From: Metabacillus schmidteae
Lineage (GTDB): Bacteria; Bacillota; Bacilli; Bacillales; Bacillaceae
Assembly (NCBI RefSeq): GCF_903166545.1
Contig: NZ_CAESCH010000002.1
Location: 744,001-808,000 of the forward strand
Reading direction: 5' to 3'
Length of the DNA stretch: 64,000 bases
How positions within the stretch are numbered: the stretch's first letter is position 1; every line of letters begins with the position of its first letter. The notes below the pieces were generated by a model, which made no database searches, had not been told where the DNA came from, and was given only the letters and a program-made list of their open reading frames with translations. The translations under genes and the position numbers were made by a program. Positions 50,030 through 59,422 of this stretch are shown in pieces.

Positions 50030-51139
50030 CTATTCAGTTTGTTTCACAACATGTGGAACGGTTATGATTAGCGCTGTACCATTTTCTGTGAATATATGAA
50101 GATGACCATTAACAAATTCAAGGCGTTCTTTCATCCCCGCTAGTCCGTTTCCTTTAGTAAAATCAGTGGATGCATTGCCAATTCCATCATCACTTATTTT
50201 CAACTTAATTTCAGTTTGCGTTTGTTCTAATGAAACAAAGCATTTAGTTGCTTTACTATGTCTTACAACATTTGTAACAGCTTCCTTTAAGCACATGCTT
50301 AATATGTTCTCTGTTAATAACGGGACATTCGTTACTGACATATTCTCATCACTTACTAATTTAATTTGAGCAGCTTCTAAAATTTGTTTAACATGTGTCA
50401 TTTCTTCTTTTAATCGTATCCCACGCATTTGTGAGACCATGTTTCTAACTTCATTCAATGCTGTACGAGCAGTTTGTTGAATGTCCTTCATTTCATATTT
50501 TGCTTGTTCAGGATCTTTGTGAATAATCCTTCTGGCTAAATCACTTTTGAGTCCGATCATCGACAGTTTTTGTCCTAATGTATCATGTAGATCACGAGCA
50601 ATTCTTTGTCGCTCCTCTAAAATGACTAATTCAGAAATTCGTTTGTTGGCATCCTCTAATTTTTCTTGCAGTTTGTCACGTACTTTTCGATTATAAATAC
50701 TAAAGGGTAAGAAGATAACACTAAGACAGCTAATGATAACAAAGGGTAATTGTTTTAATAATAATTCCTCATGTAAAACAATACTAAAGTTAATCGCCAC
50801 TGCTGTTGCAACTAAATGAATAATATATAGTGTCAAAAAGGAAACCCGAGCTTTTATACTTCCGATAAAATATGCAATATAAAAGGAAAAGTAAAAATAA
50901 TTAAACAAATACGTAGAAGTAAAGGAAATGCCAATAAGAATGATTGCCAGAACATAAACTCTCCAGCTTTTAGCGAGAAAGGCATACCGAAACGTGATGA
51001 AAAACATAATCGTTAGCAAAATACCAGCAATTATTTCAGCTGTAGAAGATGATTGGAAAATAAAATAAAATGGTAAAATACTTAAAAAAGTCCATATATA
51101 TGGGGAGATTCCATTGCTTTTTTGAATGATTCGTTTCAT
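50030..51139 (-). CDS. desK: DesK, thermosensor histidine kinase
   Basis: A 369-residue HisKA_3 kinase/phosphatase. Five membrane spans lie within residues ~12-150, as in the B. subtilis thermosensor, then a coiled-coil linker (RKVRDKLQEKLEDANKRISEL) and phospho-acceptor His185 (RDLHDTLGQKLS). The ATPase domain has KEAVTNVVRHSKA (N-box) and DDGIGN/GNGLAGM. Membrane thickness at low temperature switches it to kinase mode. Located between des and desR. Confidence 0.93.
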   Translation of the reverse strand: MKRIIQKSNGISPYIWTFLSILPFYFIFQSSSTAEIIAGILLTIMFFITFRYAFLAKSWRVYVLAIILIGISFTSTYLFNYFYFSFYIAYFIGSIKARVSFLTLYIIHLVATAVAINFSIVLHEELLLKQLPFVIISCLSVIFLPFSIYNRKVRDKLQEKLEDANKRISELVILEERQRIARDLHDTLGQKLSMIGLKSDLARRIIHKDPEQAKYEMKDIQQTARTALNEVRNMVSQMRGIRLKEEMTHVKQILEAAQIKLVSDENMSVTNVPLLTENILSMCLKEAVTNVVRHSKATKCFVSLEQTQTEIKLKISDDGIGNASTDFTKGNGLAGMKERLEFVNGHLHIFTENGTALIITVPHVVKQTE

Positions 51140-51206
51140 TTATTGAACCTACTTTTTAAAGATTAATTTTAATAGTATTTTATCATATACATTAATTTAA
51201 TGCGTT

Positions 51207-51280
51207 AAGAGGATGACTGGTTAGATCATCAATATCCGATAAGAAAATAGGATATATGATGATCTAAGAGTCATCCTCTT
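51207..51280 (-). terminator. Long imperfect hairpin between des and desK
   Basis: Arms 51207-51237 and 51250-51280 pair over about 30 bp with small interior loops (AAGAGGATGAC, GTTAGATCATC, ATATCC and complements). There is no long T-run on the minus strand, so it may be a leaky terminator or mRNA stabiliser that lowers desK-desR relative to des. Confidence 0.6.
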
Positions 51281-51284
51281 TTGG

Positions 51285-52286
51285 TTAATTATTTTGGTAA
51301 CTTCTTATTGCATTAAAGCCTACAAAGCGTTTGTTATGAGCATCCCATAACTTGAACTTTAAGGATTGTAAGCTGGTAGCCAAGGTGATCGTTGGTACAT
51401 TTTGCAAGGGCTCGGTATTATTATGGGCTTCCTCCAACTTATAATTTGGAACTCTGGGACTTAAATGATGGACATGGTGATATCCAATATTGCCTGAAAG
51501 CCATTGTAAAAGTTTTGGAAGTTTATAGTACGAGCTACCTTCAACAGCAGCTAATACGTATTCCCATTCTGCACTTTCTTCATAATAAGAATCTTCAAAT
51601 GTGTGTTGTACATAAAAGAGCCATATACCGAGTGAACCTGAAACCATAAAGATTGGTACTTGTACTAAAAGAAACGGTACTGTACCTAGTGCCCAACATA
51701 GAAAAACGATTATAGCTGCTGCTGCAACATTTGTTAAATACGTATTCAGACGTTCTTTTTTTCTAGCACCTTTTTTATTAAAACGATTTTTAATTAAGAA
51801 CTGATAAATCGGCCCAAGACCAAACATCACAAATGGATTACGATAGAGTCGATAACCTATTTTACGCCATGTAGAGGCAGCTAAATACTCATCAATCGTT
51901 AACACCCAAATATCGCCGGTCCCACGTTTGTCAAGGTTACCGCTTGTTGCATGATGAATGGAGTGATCATGTTGCCACTGACTATATGGAAATAATGTTA
52001 AAATACCAGTAATCGTTCCCAGCACTTTATTCGCGGTTCGATTTTTAAAGAACGAGTAATGACAACAGTCATGGAAAATAATAAAAATCCGTACAAGGAA
52101 TCCTCCTGCGATGACAGTAAACGCAAAGGTAAGGAAATAAGATATACTTAAACTTTGATACGCTAAAATCCAAAGGATAAAAAACGGTCCAAGTGTTGTA
52201 ATAAGTTGCCAGATGCTAGCTTTTGTATTTGATTTTTCATAGGGAGCAACTTGCTTCCTTAAGTTTCTTTGCAATTCTTTACTCAT
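51285..52286 (-). CDS. des: Des, acyl-lipid fatty acid desaturase
   Basis: A 333-residue integral membrane di-iron desaturase. The three histidine boxes are HDCCH (72-76), HDHSIHH (106-112) and HHVHH near residue 275. At least four membrane spans flank them (about 30-48, 50-70, and 200-240). B. subtilis Des introduces a delta-5 double bond into membrane lipids in the cold. The start at 52286 (MSKELQ) follows AAGGGA at about 9 nt; a further 30 in-frame codons upstream lie in the promoter region. Confidence 0.92.
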   Translation of the reverse strand: MSKELQRNLRKQVAPYEKSNTKASIWQLITTLGPFFILWILAYQSLSISYFLTFAFTVIAGGFLVRIFIIFHDCCHYSFFKNRTANKVLGTITGILTLFPYSQWQHDHSIHHATSGNLDKRGTGDIWVLTIDEYLAASTWRKIGYRLYRNPFVMFGLGPIYQFLIKNRFNKKGARKKERLNTYLTNVAAAAIIVFLCWALGTVPFLLVQVPIFMVSGSLGIWLFYVQHTFEDSYYEESAEWEYVLAAVEGSSYYKLPKLLQWLSGNIGYHHVHHLSPRVPNYKLEEAHNNTEPLQNVPTITLATSLQSLKFKLWDAHNKRFVGFNAIRSYQNN

Positions 52287-52354
52287 CTTTTTAATTCCCT
52301 TCATGATTTGTAACTTAATTATATAGTGAAGATATAAAATAATGTAGACATAGG

Positions 52355-52383
52355 TGTCATAGAGAGAGTATGACAAGTGTCAT
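52355..52383. promoter_or_regulatory. Candidate DesR-binding repeats upstream of des
   Basis: TGTCAT (52355-52360), its inverse ATGACA (52370-52375) and TGTCAT again (52378-52383) lie about 70-100 bp upstream of the des start. Similar TGTCAT/ATGACA repeats make up the DesR operator of B. subtilis. Confidence 0.6.
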
Positions 52384-52512
52384 ATACCTCATTACATCAG
52401 CAATATATATTTTAGGTTTCTGTTCTATATTATATTCGTCTTTGACTATTCAAAAAAGAAAATGAAAGGTGTATATTACTAGGTAATAGAATGTTAGCTT
52501 TCAGGAGGAACT

Positions 52513-54315
52513 ATGTTTTATTCGCTTAGGAATAGACTACTTTTAATTTTTACATTATTGTTAACGGTTCCATTCTTACTTTTATCCATTATCATTCCTT
52601 CATGGTTTACCTCGATTATTGAACAACAAACGAAGGATTCAACCATTGAAATGATGGATCAATATTCTTTGTACATTGATTCCATTACAAATCAGGCGGA
52701 AGATCTCGGCAAACAAGTTCTGGTGAGTCAGGAAACACAAGATTGGCTAAAGGTTGAAAAGGAGGATGAGACAACAACTAGTTCACAAAAATTATTGATT
52801 AAAAACCAACTTAAAATGCAGTTATCATCCATGATGATAAACAATTCAAATAATATGTCCATTTCTATTTTTCTTAACGATGGGACCGGGACTTGGGGCA
52901 ATAACCCTTCCCTTCAGGAAACCGAATGGTACAAAGACTTTTTAGTAAATGACCAAAGGTGGATGAATACTCATATTGACTCCTTCCAACTTTATCAGGA
53001 AATGCGGGAAAGAAACTTGAATAGCTATCTCATCCCTTTGTTTGATATGAATATGCTGGAGCTATCCGGGATTATAAAGGTAAGCTTTCCATCTTCTTTA
53101 CTAGAAACGGCATTAAGTAAAATTAAGCTCGGTGAAAATGGCCGAGTATACTTATTGGATGGAGAAGGAGTTAATGTTTTACCTGGAGATGTGCACACTC
53201 CAAAGGATGTCCTAAACAAAAGTCTTAAAAATGTCAAAAACGGTTTAGAAAAGGGATTAGTAGAAGTGAACCATCATGATGAGGAATACCTTGTTTTCTT
53301 TCAAAAGCAAAAAGTCGGTGATTGGATTTTAATAAGTGAAATAACAAAGTCAGAGTTATTTGCAAAAATTGATCAACTGCAAAAGAACTTGCTCATAACA
53401 AGTGCCCTTATATTTATGTTGACCATTCTTACCTCTTATTTATTGTCTTCTAATATTGTAAGTCCATTAGGGAAGTTAACTAAAGCTATGAAATTTGTAG
53501 AACGTGGAGATTTCAGTGGGGCAAAGCAGGTAATGCCTTCAATAAAATCTCATCATCATGAAATAGGTTATGTGATAAAAGTATTTGATCATACGATTGA
53601 ACAATTAAATCATTTAATCCAAACGGAGTATGAAGCAAACATTCGGAGAAAGGATGCTGAATACAAAGCTTTATTGTTACAAATAAATCCTCACTTCTTA
53701 AATAATACACTTGAAGTCATCGGCGGACTAGCTCTTCAAGGTAAAAAGAAAGAAGTCATGAATGTTAGTATTTATTTAGGTCGTATGATGAGATACTCAT
53801 TAAACACTCGAACAGATGTGGTGAAATTAGGTGAGGAAATTTCCTATATTCGAAGCTTTATAGAAATACTAAAATTAAGATATGAAGGTGCACTAACGTG
53901 TGAATTTGATGAGGACGAGAATACGAAATCTATCTCCATTATTAAATTTATCATACAGCCTCTAGTTGAAAATGCAGTCAAGTATAGTTTTATTCACCAT
54001 ACAGAAGCGGAAATTAACATAAAAACAATGCTGCAAAATGGTCAATTATTTATCGTCGTAGAAGATAGAGGAATTGGAATGTCAGAAGAAGAAATAGCGA
54101 ACATATGCCATTCTGTGGAAATTGATGGAAAGGATTCTGCTTTAGATAGTGATGGTCAAAGTATCGGTCTTAGAAATGTGCTAGGGAGATTAAGTTTATA
54201 TTATGGTTCTGACTTTTCTTTTTCAATAGAGTCTGCAGTTGGTCTTGGAACAAAAATTACCTTAGGGATAAAAGTAACTGAGGGGGCTATACATGATGAA
54301 GGTAGTGATTACTGA
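52513..54315 (+). CDS. YesM-type sensor histidine kinase
   Basis: A 600-residue His_kinase-family kinase. TM1 (about 10-32), a Cache-like extracellular sensor (33-285), TM2 (about 293-313), HAMP (about 314-370), then LQINPHFLNNTLEVIGG with phospho-acceptor His394, and an ATPase domain with QPLVENAVKY (N-box) and EDRGIGMS / GQSIGLRN. The stop overlaps the regulator gene by 23 bases, so the two are translated together. In Bacillus such kinases usually sense sugars via ABC binding proteins, in line with the genes that follow. Confidence 0.9.
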   Translation: MFYSLRNRLLLIFTLLLTVPFLLLSIIIPSWFTSIIEQQTKDSTIEMMDQYSLYIDSITNQAEDLGKQVLVSQETQDWLKVEKEDETTTSSQKLLIKNQLKMQLSSMMINNSNNMSISIFLNDGTGTWGNNPSLQETEWYKDFLVNDQRWMNTHIDSFQLYQEMRERNLNSYLIPLFDMNMLELSGIIKVSFPSSLLETALSKIKLGENGRVYLLDGEGVNVLPGDVHTPKDVLNKSLKNVKNGLEKGLVEVNHHDEEYLVFFQKQKVGDWILISEITKSELFAKIDQLQKNLLITSALIFMLTILTSYLLSSNIVSPLGKLTKAMKFVERGDFSGAKQVMPSIKSHHHEIGYVIKVFDHTIEQLNHLIQTEYEANIRRKDAEYKALLLQINPHFLNNTLEVIGGLALQGKKKEVMNVSIYLGRMMRYSLNTRTDVVKLGEEISYIRSFIEILKLRYEGALTCEFDEDENTKSISIIKFIIQPLVENAVKYSFIHHTEAEINIKTMLQNGQLFIVVEDRGIGMSEEEIANICHSVEIDGKDSALDSDGQSIGLRNVLGRLSLYYGSDFSFSIESAVGLGTKITLGIKVTEGAIHDEGSDY

Positions 54316-55879
54316 TGATGAAATACAAATTCGCAAAGGGCTGAGAATGAAAGTTGATTGGGAAAAAGAAGGCTTTCAGATTGTAGGAGAAGCTTCTAAT
54401 GGTAAAGAAACTCTTGATCTTTTGAATTCAACCGATGTGGATATTGTGATCACAGACGTGAGAATGCCGATCATGGATGGGATTGAATTTGCTAAACGAG
54501 CAAATCGCGATTATCCACATGTAAAAGTTATTGTTTTATCAGGTTACTCAGATTTTGAATACGTAAGATCCTCACTTGTCGAAGGTGTTAAGGATTATTT
54601 ATTAAAGCCTGTCGCACCGGATGAATTGATTCAAGCGCTAAACAGAATTCGGAGTGAGGTTGAGCAAGAAAAGAGAAAAAAGCTTGAAACAGAGAAAATG
54701 AATAAGTTAGTTCATACTCAGTTAGAAGAAATGAAACAACAATATATTCTTCATTTAGCTAAAGAAGAATTGATCGAGATAAATGTTACACTAGATCGAC
54801 TACAACAATTACAGTTAAATGAGTTTACTAGTAAAGATGTAACTGTTCAGTTTTTCACAATCGAAATGAGAACAAAAGATACTCAAGCTTTAAAAGAACT
54901 ATGGATCCCGTTTATGATGCTATGCAAGGAGATTGCGGGGGAATATGAAAACACTTATTGTTTTTATGATGCGAATTATAAAAATATGCTTCACTTTATC
55001 CATAGAGTTGATCGTGATAAAGGTGAACAAATAACTTTAATCGTCGATAAGGTTCAGAAGTATGTAAAGATGTATTTAAAGATGGAGACAGTTGTGGGAA
55101 TTGGAAAGATTGTAACAGGATTAAAAGAATTTAAATCAGGCTATATATCTGCTTTGTTGTCTTGGAGTCAGAGCAAACTTGGATCACATTCCCAAATAAT
55201 AGACGGTACAATCAATCAAGAACTGTATGAGTTTTCACCTGATGTTGAAAAAAGGTTGGTAAACTCGATAGAAAATGTTAGTATACAAGATTTCAAACAT
55301 AATATGAAAGGAATCTTAGGTGAGACAAACAATCAATCAATGATGTCATTTTCATTTGCAGCAAGCAGGGTACTGTTTTTATTAAGCTCTTTAGCTACTA
55401 AATATAATCTAGATACAACTGTACGTCATCATCTAATATGGAACTGTCAACAAAGTATATGGCAACTAAATACACAACAAACTGTGATTGATCAGCTGAT
55501 AAAGCTGGCAGGACACATTATTAAAAAAATTCAAGAAGCAAGATATTCTTCAAACGGATCAGAGATAGTAGCAAATGTGCGCGAGTTTTTAAAAAAGCAT
55601 TATGCCAGCGAAATTTCATTAACGTCGTTATCAGAGCAATTTCATATAAATAGTGCATATTTATCAGAGTTATTTAAATACCATGTTGGACAAAACTTCA
55701 GTGACTATTTAATCCAATTAAGAATTGAGAAAGCAAAAGAATTTTTAATAGACAGACAGTTGAAAATTATCGACGTAGCTTATTTAGTTGGTTTCTCTAA
55801 TTCAGGTTATTTTAGTACAGTTTTCAAGAAACATGTGGGAAAAACACCTGCTGAATTTCGTAAAGAGGTCACTAAATAA
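54293..55879 (+). CDS. YesN-type response regulator (REC plus AraC HTH)
   Basis: A 528-residue regulator. Receiver (1-120) with TDDE, phospho-Asp55 (IVITDVRMP) and Lys (LLKPV); a long central linker (about 130-420) with no recognised motif; and an AraC-type double HTH (about 430-525, ISLTSLSEQFHINSAYLSELFKYHVGQNFSDYLIQLRIEKAKEFL... YLVGFSNSGYFSTVFKKHVGKTPAEFRK). It should activate the adjacent transport and GH32 genes. The first ATG at 54293 is six nt after GAGGGGG. Confidence 0.9.
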   Translation: MMKVVITDDEIQIRKGLRMKVDWEKEGFQIVGEASNGKETLDLLNSTDVDIVITDVRMPIMDGIEFAKRANRDYPHVKVIVLSGYSDFEYVRSSLVEGVKDYLLKPVAPDELIQALNRIRSEVEQEKRKKLETEKMNKLVHTQLEEMKQQYILHLAKEELIEINVTLDRLQQLQLNEFTSKDVTVQFFTIEMRTKDTQALKELWIPFMMLCKEIAGEYENTYCFYDANYKNMLHFIHRVDRDKGEQITLIVDKVQKYVKMYLKMETVVGIGKIVTGLKEFKSGYISALLSWSQSKLGSHSQIIDGTINQELYEFSPDVEKRLVNSIENVSIQDFKHNMKGILGETNNQSMMSFSFAASRVLFLLSSLATKYNLDTTVRHHLIWNCQQSIWQLNTQQTVIDQLIKLAGHIIKKIQEARYSSNGSEIVANVREFLKKHYASEISLTSLSEQFHINSAYLSELFKYHVGQNFSDYLIQLRIEKAKEFLIDRQLKIIDVAYLVGFSNSGYFSTVFKKHVGKTPAEFRKEVTK

Positions 55880-55899
55880 TTGCTTAGGAAGGAAATGCT

Positions 55900-57231
55900 A
55901 TGAAAAAAAGAGTTGTCATTATTGGTTTTATTTTTTTCATAATAGCGATTGCCGGATACCTGTTTTCTCTTTTTCTTGCTTACAATAAAGACCAGAATAT
56001 CATTCATGAGGAGAGTGAAGATATCATTCAACTTCAGTTTTGGAGAAATTATGGCACGAAATTAGAGAATGATGCTTATAAGAATCTAATTACATCATTT
56101 GAGAAGAAACATCCGCATATTAGAATTAATATGGTTTCAGTCCCGTATGGAGATTATGAATTAAGGTTACGAACTGAAATTGCTGCAGGCAGTCCTCCTG
56201 ATATTATGTCAATAGATAGTCCAAACCTGGCCCTTTATGCGCATTCTGGTTCGTTATTATCGATAGATCAATGGATGAAATCTGAAGGTAATATTGATGA
56301 TTTTCCACCTTCAACCCTTGAAGGTTTAAAGTATAACGGAGAAATTTATTTATCTCCAGTAGTAGAGTCCGGAGTCGCTTTGTTTTATAATATCCATTTG
56401 TTCAAGCAAGCGGGCATTCCAATACCTTCACAAGACCCGAATAAACCTTTGACATGGACAAAGGTACTGGAAATTGCTAAGGAACTCAATGATCCAACTA
56501 AAGAGATCTTTGGAATAGATCCTGCCCAAGGATTTAGCGACGGAGAATCTCCAGCCTATTTTAAGCTCCCGCTATTATGGCAATTTGGTTCAGATGTGTT
56601 AGATCTGGAGGCAAATACAGCAGAGGGATATTTAAATTCTGATCAGGCTTTAGAGGCATTACAATTTTATCAAGATCTTTATCATAAACATAAAGTGGCT
56701 GCTGTAGAACTGCCTCCCGATCCTTTTGTCTCAGGACATCTTGCTATGTCTGTAATGGGCTCTTGGACTTTAGCTGATTTTGAAAAGAATTTTCCGGAAT
56801 TTAAGTTAGGAGAAGACTTTGGAGTTGCTCCATTACCTAAAGAAACGTATCAAGTTACACCAAATGGAGGGTGGGCTCTAGGAATTTCAACAAAATCCGA
56901 GCACCCTCAGGAAGCTTGGGAATTTATTAAATATGTAACTAGTTTTGAAGGCTCAGTGAAATATGTAGAAATGACAGGGGACTTGCCTGCAAGATACTCG
57001 GTAGCAGATGAATTTTCAGAACTCAATAATTATCCGAAAAACATTTTTGTTCATCAAACCCAAAATTATTCTGAAAATCGGCCGGTTACTCCAGTGTACC
57101 CTGTCATTAGTGATGCTATAAAGGATCTATTTGAAGATGTTGGTATAGGTGGAAAGGACGTTGAAACATCTGCAAATGAGGCAGTTAAGAAAATAAATAA
57201 GAGTTTACAAGATATAAAAAGTAGAGAGTGA
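55900..57231 (+). CDS. Membrane-anchored sugar solute-binding protein, probable co-sensor
   Basis: A 443-residue family 1 extracellular binding protein (QFWRNYGT... AGSPPDIMSIDSPNLALYAHSG... NPNGGWALGIS). It has no lipobox cysteine; residues ~6-27 form an uncleaved signal anchor. It starts 20 bases after the regulator stop and is separated from the permeases by a terminator, so it belongs to the two-component operon rather than to the transporter. It most likely delivers sugar to the kinase sensor. A second binding protein at 59.4 kb serves the ABC transporter. Confidence 0.85.
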   Translation: MKKRVVIIGFIFFIIAIAGYLFSLFLAYNKDQNIIHEESEDIIQLQFWRNYGTKLENDAYKNLITSFEKKHPHIRINMVSVPYGDYELRLRTEIAAGSPPDIMSIDSPNLALYAHSGSLLSIDQWMKSEGNIDDFPPSTLEGLKYNGEIYLSPVVESGVALFYNIHLFKQAGIPIPSQDPNKPLTWTKVLEIAKELNDPTKEIFGIDPAQGFSDGESPAYFKLPLLWQFGSDVLDLEANTAEGYLNSDQALEALQFYQDLYHKHKVAAVELPPDPFVSGHLAMSVMGSWTLADFEKNFPEFKLGEDFGVAPLPKETYQVTPNGGWALGISTKSEHPQEAWEFIKYVTSFEGSVKYVEMTGDLPARYSVADEFSELNNYPKNIFVHQTQNYSENRPVTPVYPVISDAIKDLFEDVGIGGKDVETSANEAVKKINKSLQDIKSRE

Positions 57232-57260
57232 GGCTGTCCAATAGGCAGCTTCTTTTTTTT
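57230..57260 (+). terminator. Intrinsic terminator after the sensor operon
   Basis: GAGGCTG / CAGCTTC (57230-57236 with 57246-57252, one G-U pair) followed by eight Ts. It separates kinase-regulator-binding protein from the transport genes. Confidence 0.82.
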
Positions 57261-57434
57261 GGTGAATTAATGGAATATAAAAATTTTGTTCATTTTAACA
57301 TCCAAAAATTTTATATATCAGGATCCAAAGATATTAAAATAATCATCATTTATCATTTGATATAGTTGAAAACACAAAGATAAGAAAAAAGAATGACGGA
57401 AGAAAACAGTTGAAGGGATTTGTATTAATAAGTT

Positions 57435-57448
57435 TGAAATCGCTTACC
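57435..57448. promoter_or_regulatory. CcpA cre-like site upstream of the ABC permease genes
   Basis: TGAAATCGCTTACC differs from TGWAANCGNTNWCA only at the last base. It lies about 55 bp upstream of the first permease start, within the leader or promoter of the transport operon. Confidence 0.45.
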
Positions 57449-57502
57449 TAACCTGTTTTACAACTAATTAAAGTCATTTTATTTCTAAAGGGGGTTAATA
57501 GA

Positions 57503-58474
57503 TTGCAAGATTTAACAAATGTGAAGAGTGATGCCCAACTACCAGTTCAAGCTGTGAAAAACACAAAACTTAAAAGCAATATTGAGTATATCAAAAAAAA
57601 TTATTTTCTTTACTTACTTATTGCTCCCGCTGTTATTCTTACGATTATTTTTAAGTATGTTCCAATGTATGGGGCCATCATTGCCTTTAAAGATTTTAGT
57701 ACGGTTAAAGGAATTTTAGGAAGTGAGTGGGTAGGATTTAAGCATTTTGAGGATTTTCTAACCTCTCCAAACTTTGAAGTTATTTTTATGAGTACCCTTA
57801 AGCTTAGCTTGTACGGGTTACTACTCGGTTTTCCAGTTCCGATTATATTAGCCTTGATGTTGAATCAGGTTAGGAGAAACGCAATTAAGAAAAATGTTCA
57901 GCTGATCTTATATGCACCAAATTTTATTTCTGTCGTTGTTATTGTCGGAATGCTGTTTATCTTTTTATCACCGACAGGTCCAATCAACAACATCATTTCA
58001 TTTATAACAGGAAAACCAGTTATGTTCATGTCAGAGCCGGAATACTTCAGATCCATTTATATTTTATCGGGCATTTGGCAAGCAGCAGGTTGGTCAGCCA
58101 TCGTTTATGTAGCAGCATTAGCAAATGTAGATCCAGAGCTTCATAATGCTGCAACAATTGATGGAGCAAATATTTTACAACGGATCATTCATATTGATTT
58201 GCCTACATTGAAACCGTTAATGGCAATTATCTTCATTCTAGGTGCGGGAGGAATTATGGCGATTGGTTTTGAAAAGGCTTACCTCATGCAAACGTCAATG
58301 AATATACCTACATCTGAAATTCTCCCAACCTATGTTTATAAAGTAGGTTTACAAGCGGGAGATTATGCGTATTCAACTGCTGTTGGACTCTTTAATTCTG
58401 TTATTAATGTCATATTGCTCGTTGTCGTCAATTTTGTTGTGAAAAAGTTAAATGAAGGTGAAGGACTATATTAA
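57503..58474 (+). CDS. ABC sugar permease, LplB/YteP type
   Basis: A 323-residue binding-protein-dependent permease with six spans and the EAA loop ANVDPELHNAATIDGANILQRIIHIDLP (about 209-236), which docks to the ATPase. The start is TTG 57503, nine nt after AAAGGGGG. The 30-residue cytoplasmic N-terminus and the LplB-like family are typical of importers of plant- or microbe-derived oligosaccharides. No ATPase gene is present; a shared MsmX-type ATPase encoded elsewhere is normal for this class. Confidence 0.9.
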   Translation: MQDLTNVKSDAQLPVQAVKNTKLKSNIEYIKKNYFLYLLIAPAVILTIIFKYVPMYGAIIAFKDFSTVKGILGSEWVGFKHFEDFLTSPNFEVIFMSTLKLSLYGLLLGFPVPIILALMLNQVRRNAIKKNVQLILYAPNFISVVVIVGMLFIFLSPTGPINNIISFITGKPVMFMSEPEYFRSIYILSGIWQAAGWSAIVYVAALANVDPELHNAATIDGANILQRIIHIDLPTLKPLMAIIFILGAGGIMAIGFEKAYLMQTSMNIPTSEILPTYVYKVGLQAGDYAYSTAVGLFNSVINVILLVVVNFVVKKLNEGEGLY

Positions 58475-58494
58475 GTTGAAAGGAGGATTTTACA

Positions 58495-59373
58495 ATGATT
58501 AAACACACACGTATAGATCGAATGATTTTATCTTTAAATAGCATTTTCTTAAGTTTAGCGGTTCTCGTTGTTTTAGTTCCCTTGGTTTACGTCGTTATTG
58601 CCTCATTTATGGACCCTACAGTTTTACTGAACAAAGGTTTATCTTTTAATATCTCTGATTGGAGTCTTGAGGGATACAAGCGGATATTATCAGATGAAGC
58701 AATGGTGAGAGGGTTTTTAAATGCCGTTCTATATTCTGTTGGATTTTCAATTATTACAGTTGTTGTCTCTGTATTTGCGGCTTTTCCATTATCCATTAAA
58801 GGTTTTGTAGGGAAAAATGTCTTTATGACTCTCTTTCTTATCACGATGTTTTTTAGTGGAGGATTGATTCCAACTTATTTAGTTGTCAAAGATTTAGGAA
58901 TGTTAAATACGATTTGGGCAATATTGCTTCCCGGAGCTGTGAATGTGTGGAATATTATCCTGGCAAGAACCTATTTCAAGGGAATTCCACATGAATTACA
59001 TGAAGCAGCCAAGGTTGATGGAGCATCGGATTTACTTATCTTTTTCAAAATAGTATTACCGCTTTCCAAACCTATCATCTTTGTTTTGGCACTATATGCT
59101 TTTGTTGGCCAGTGGAACTCATATTTTGATGCAATGATTTATCTTGAAGATCCAAACCTGCATCCACTTCAGCTTGTTTTACGATCAATCCTAATTCAAA
59201 ACCAGGCTGAACCTGGAATGATAAGCGATCAGCTTGCTATGGCTGAATTGGCAAAAGTTTCTGAGATGATTAAGTACTCAGCTATCGTTATTTCAAGTCT
59301 GCCGTTAATTGTGATGTATCCATTTTTCCAAAAGTATTTTGAAAAGGGTGTTATGGTTGGTTCATTAAAATAA
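58495..59373 (+). CDS. ABC sugar permease, LplC/YtcP type
   Basis: A 292-residue second permease with six spans and the EAA motif GIPHELHEAAKVDGASDLLIFFKIVLPLSKP (about 161-191). It starts 20 bases after the first permease stop with AAAGGAGG upstream. Together the two form the heterodimeric channel of a CUT1-like importer. Confidence 0.9.
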   Translation: MIKHTRIDRMILSLNSIFLSLAVLVVLVPLVYVVIASFMDPTVLLNKGLSFNISDWSLEGYKRILSDEAMVRGFLNAVLYSVGFSIITVVVSVFAAFPLSIKGFVGKNVFMTLFLITMFFSGGLIPTYLVVKDLGMLNTIWAILLPGAVNVWNIILARTYFKGIPHELHEAAKVDGASDLLIFFKIVLPLSKPIIFVLALYAFVGQWNSYFDAMIYLEDPNLHPLQLVLRSILIQNQAEPGMISDQLAMAELAKVSEMIKYSAIVISSLPLIVMYPFFQKYFEKGVMVGSLK

Positions 59374-59422
59374 TGAATCAATTAGCTATAGATAATAAAT
59401 CTACTATTTTGGGGGTTAGTTT

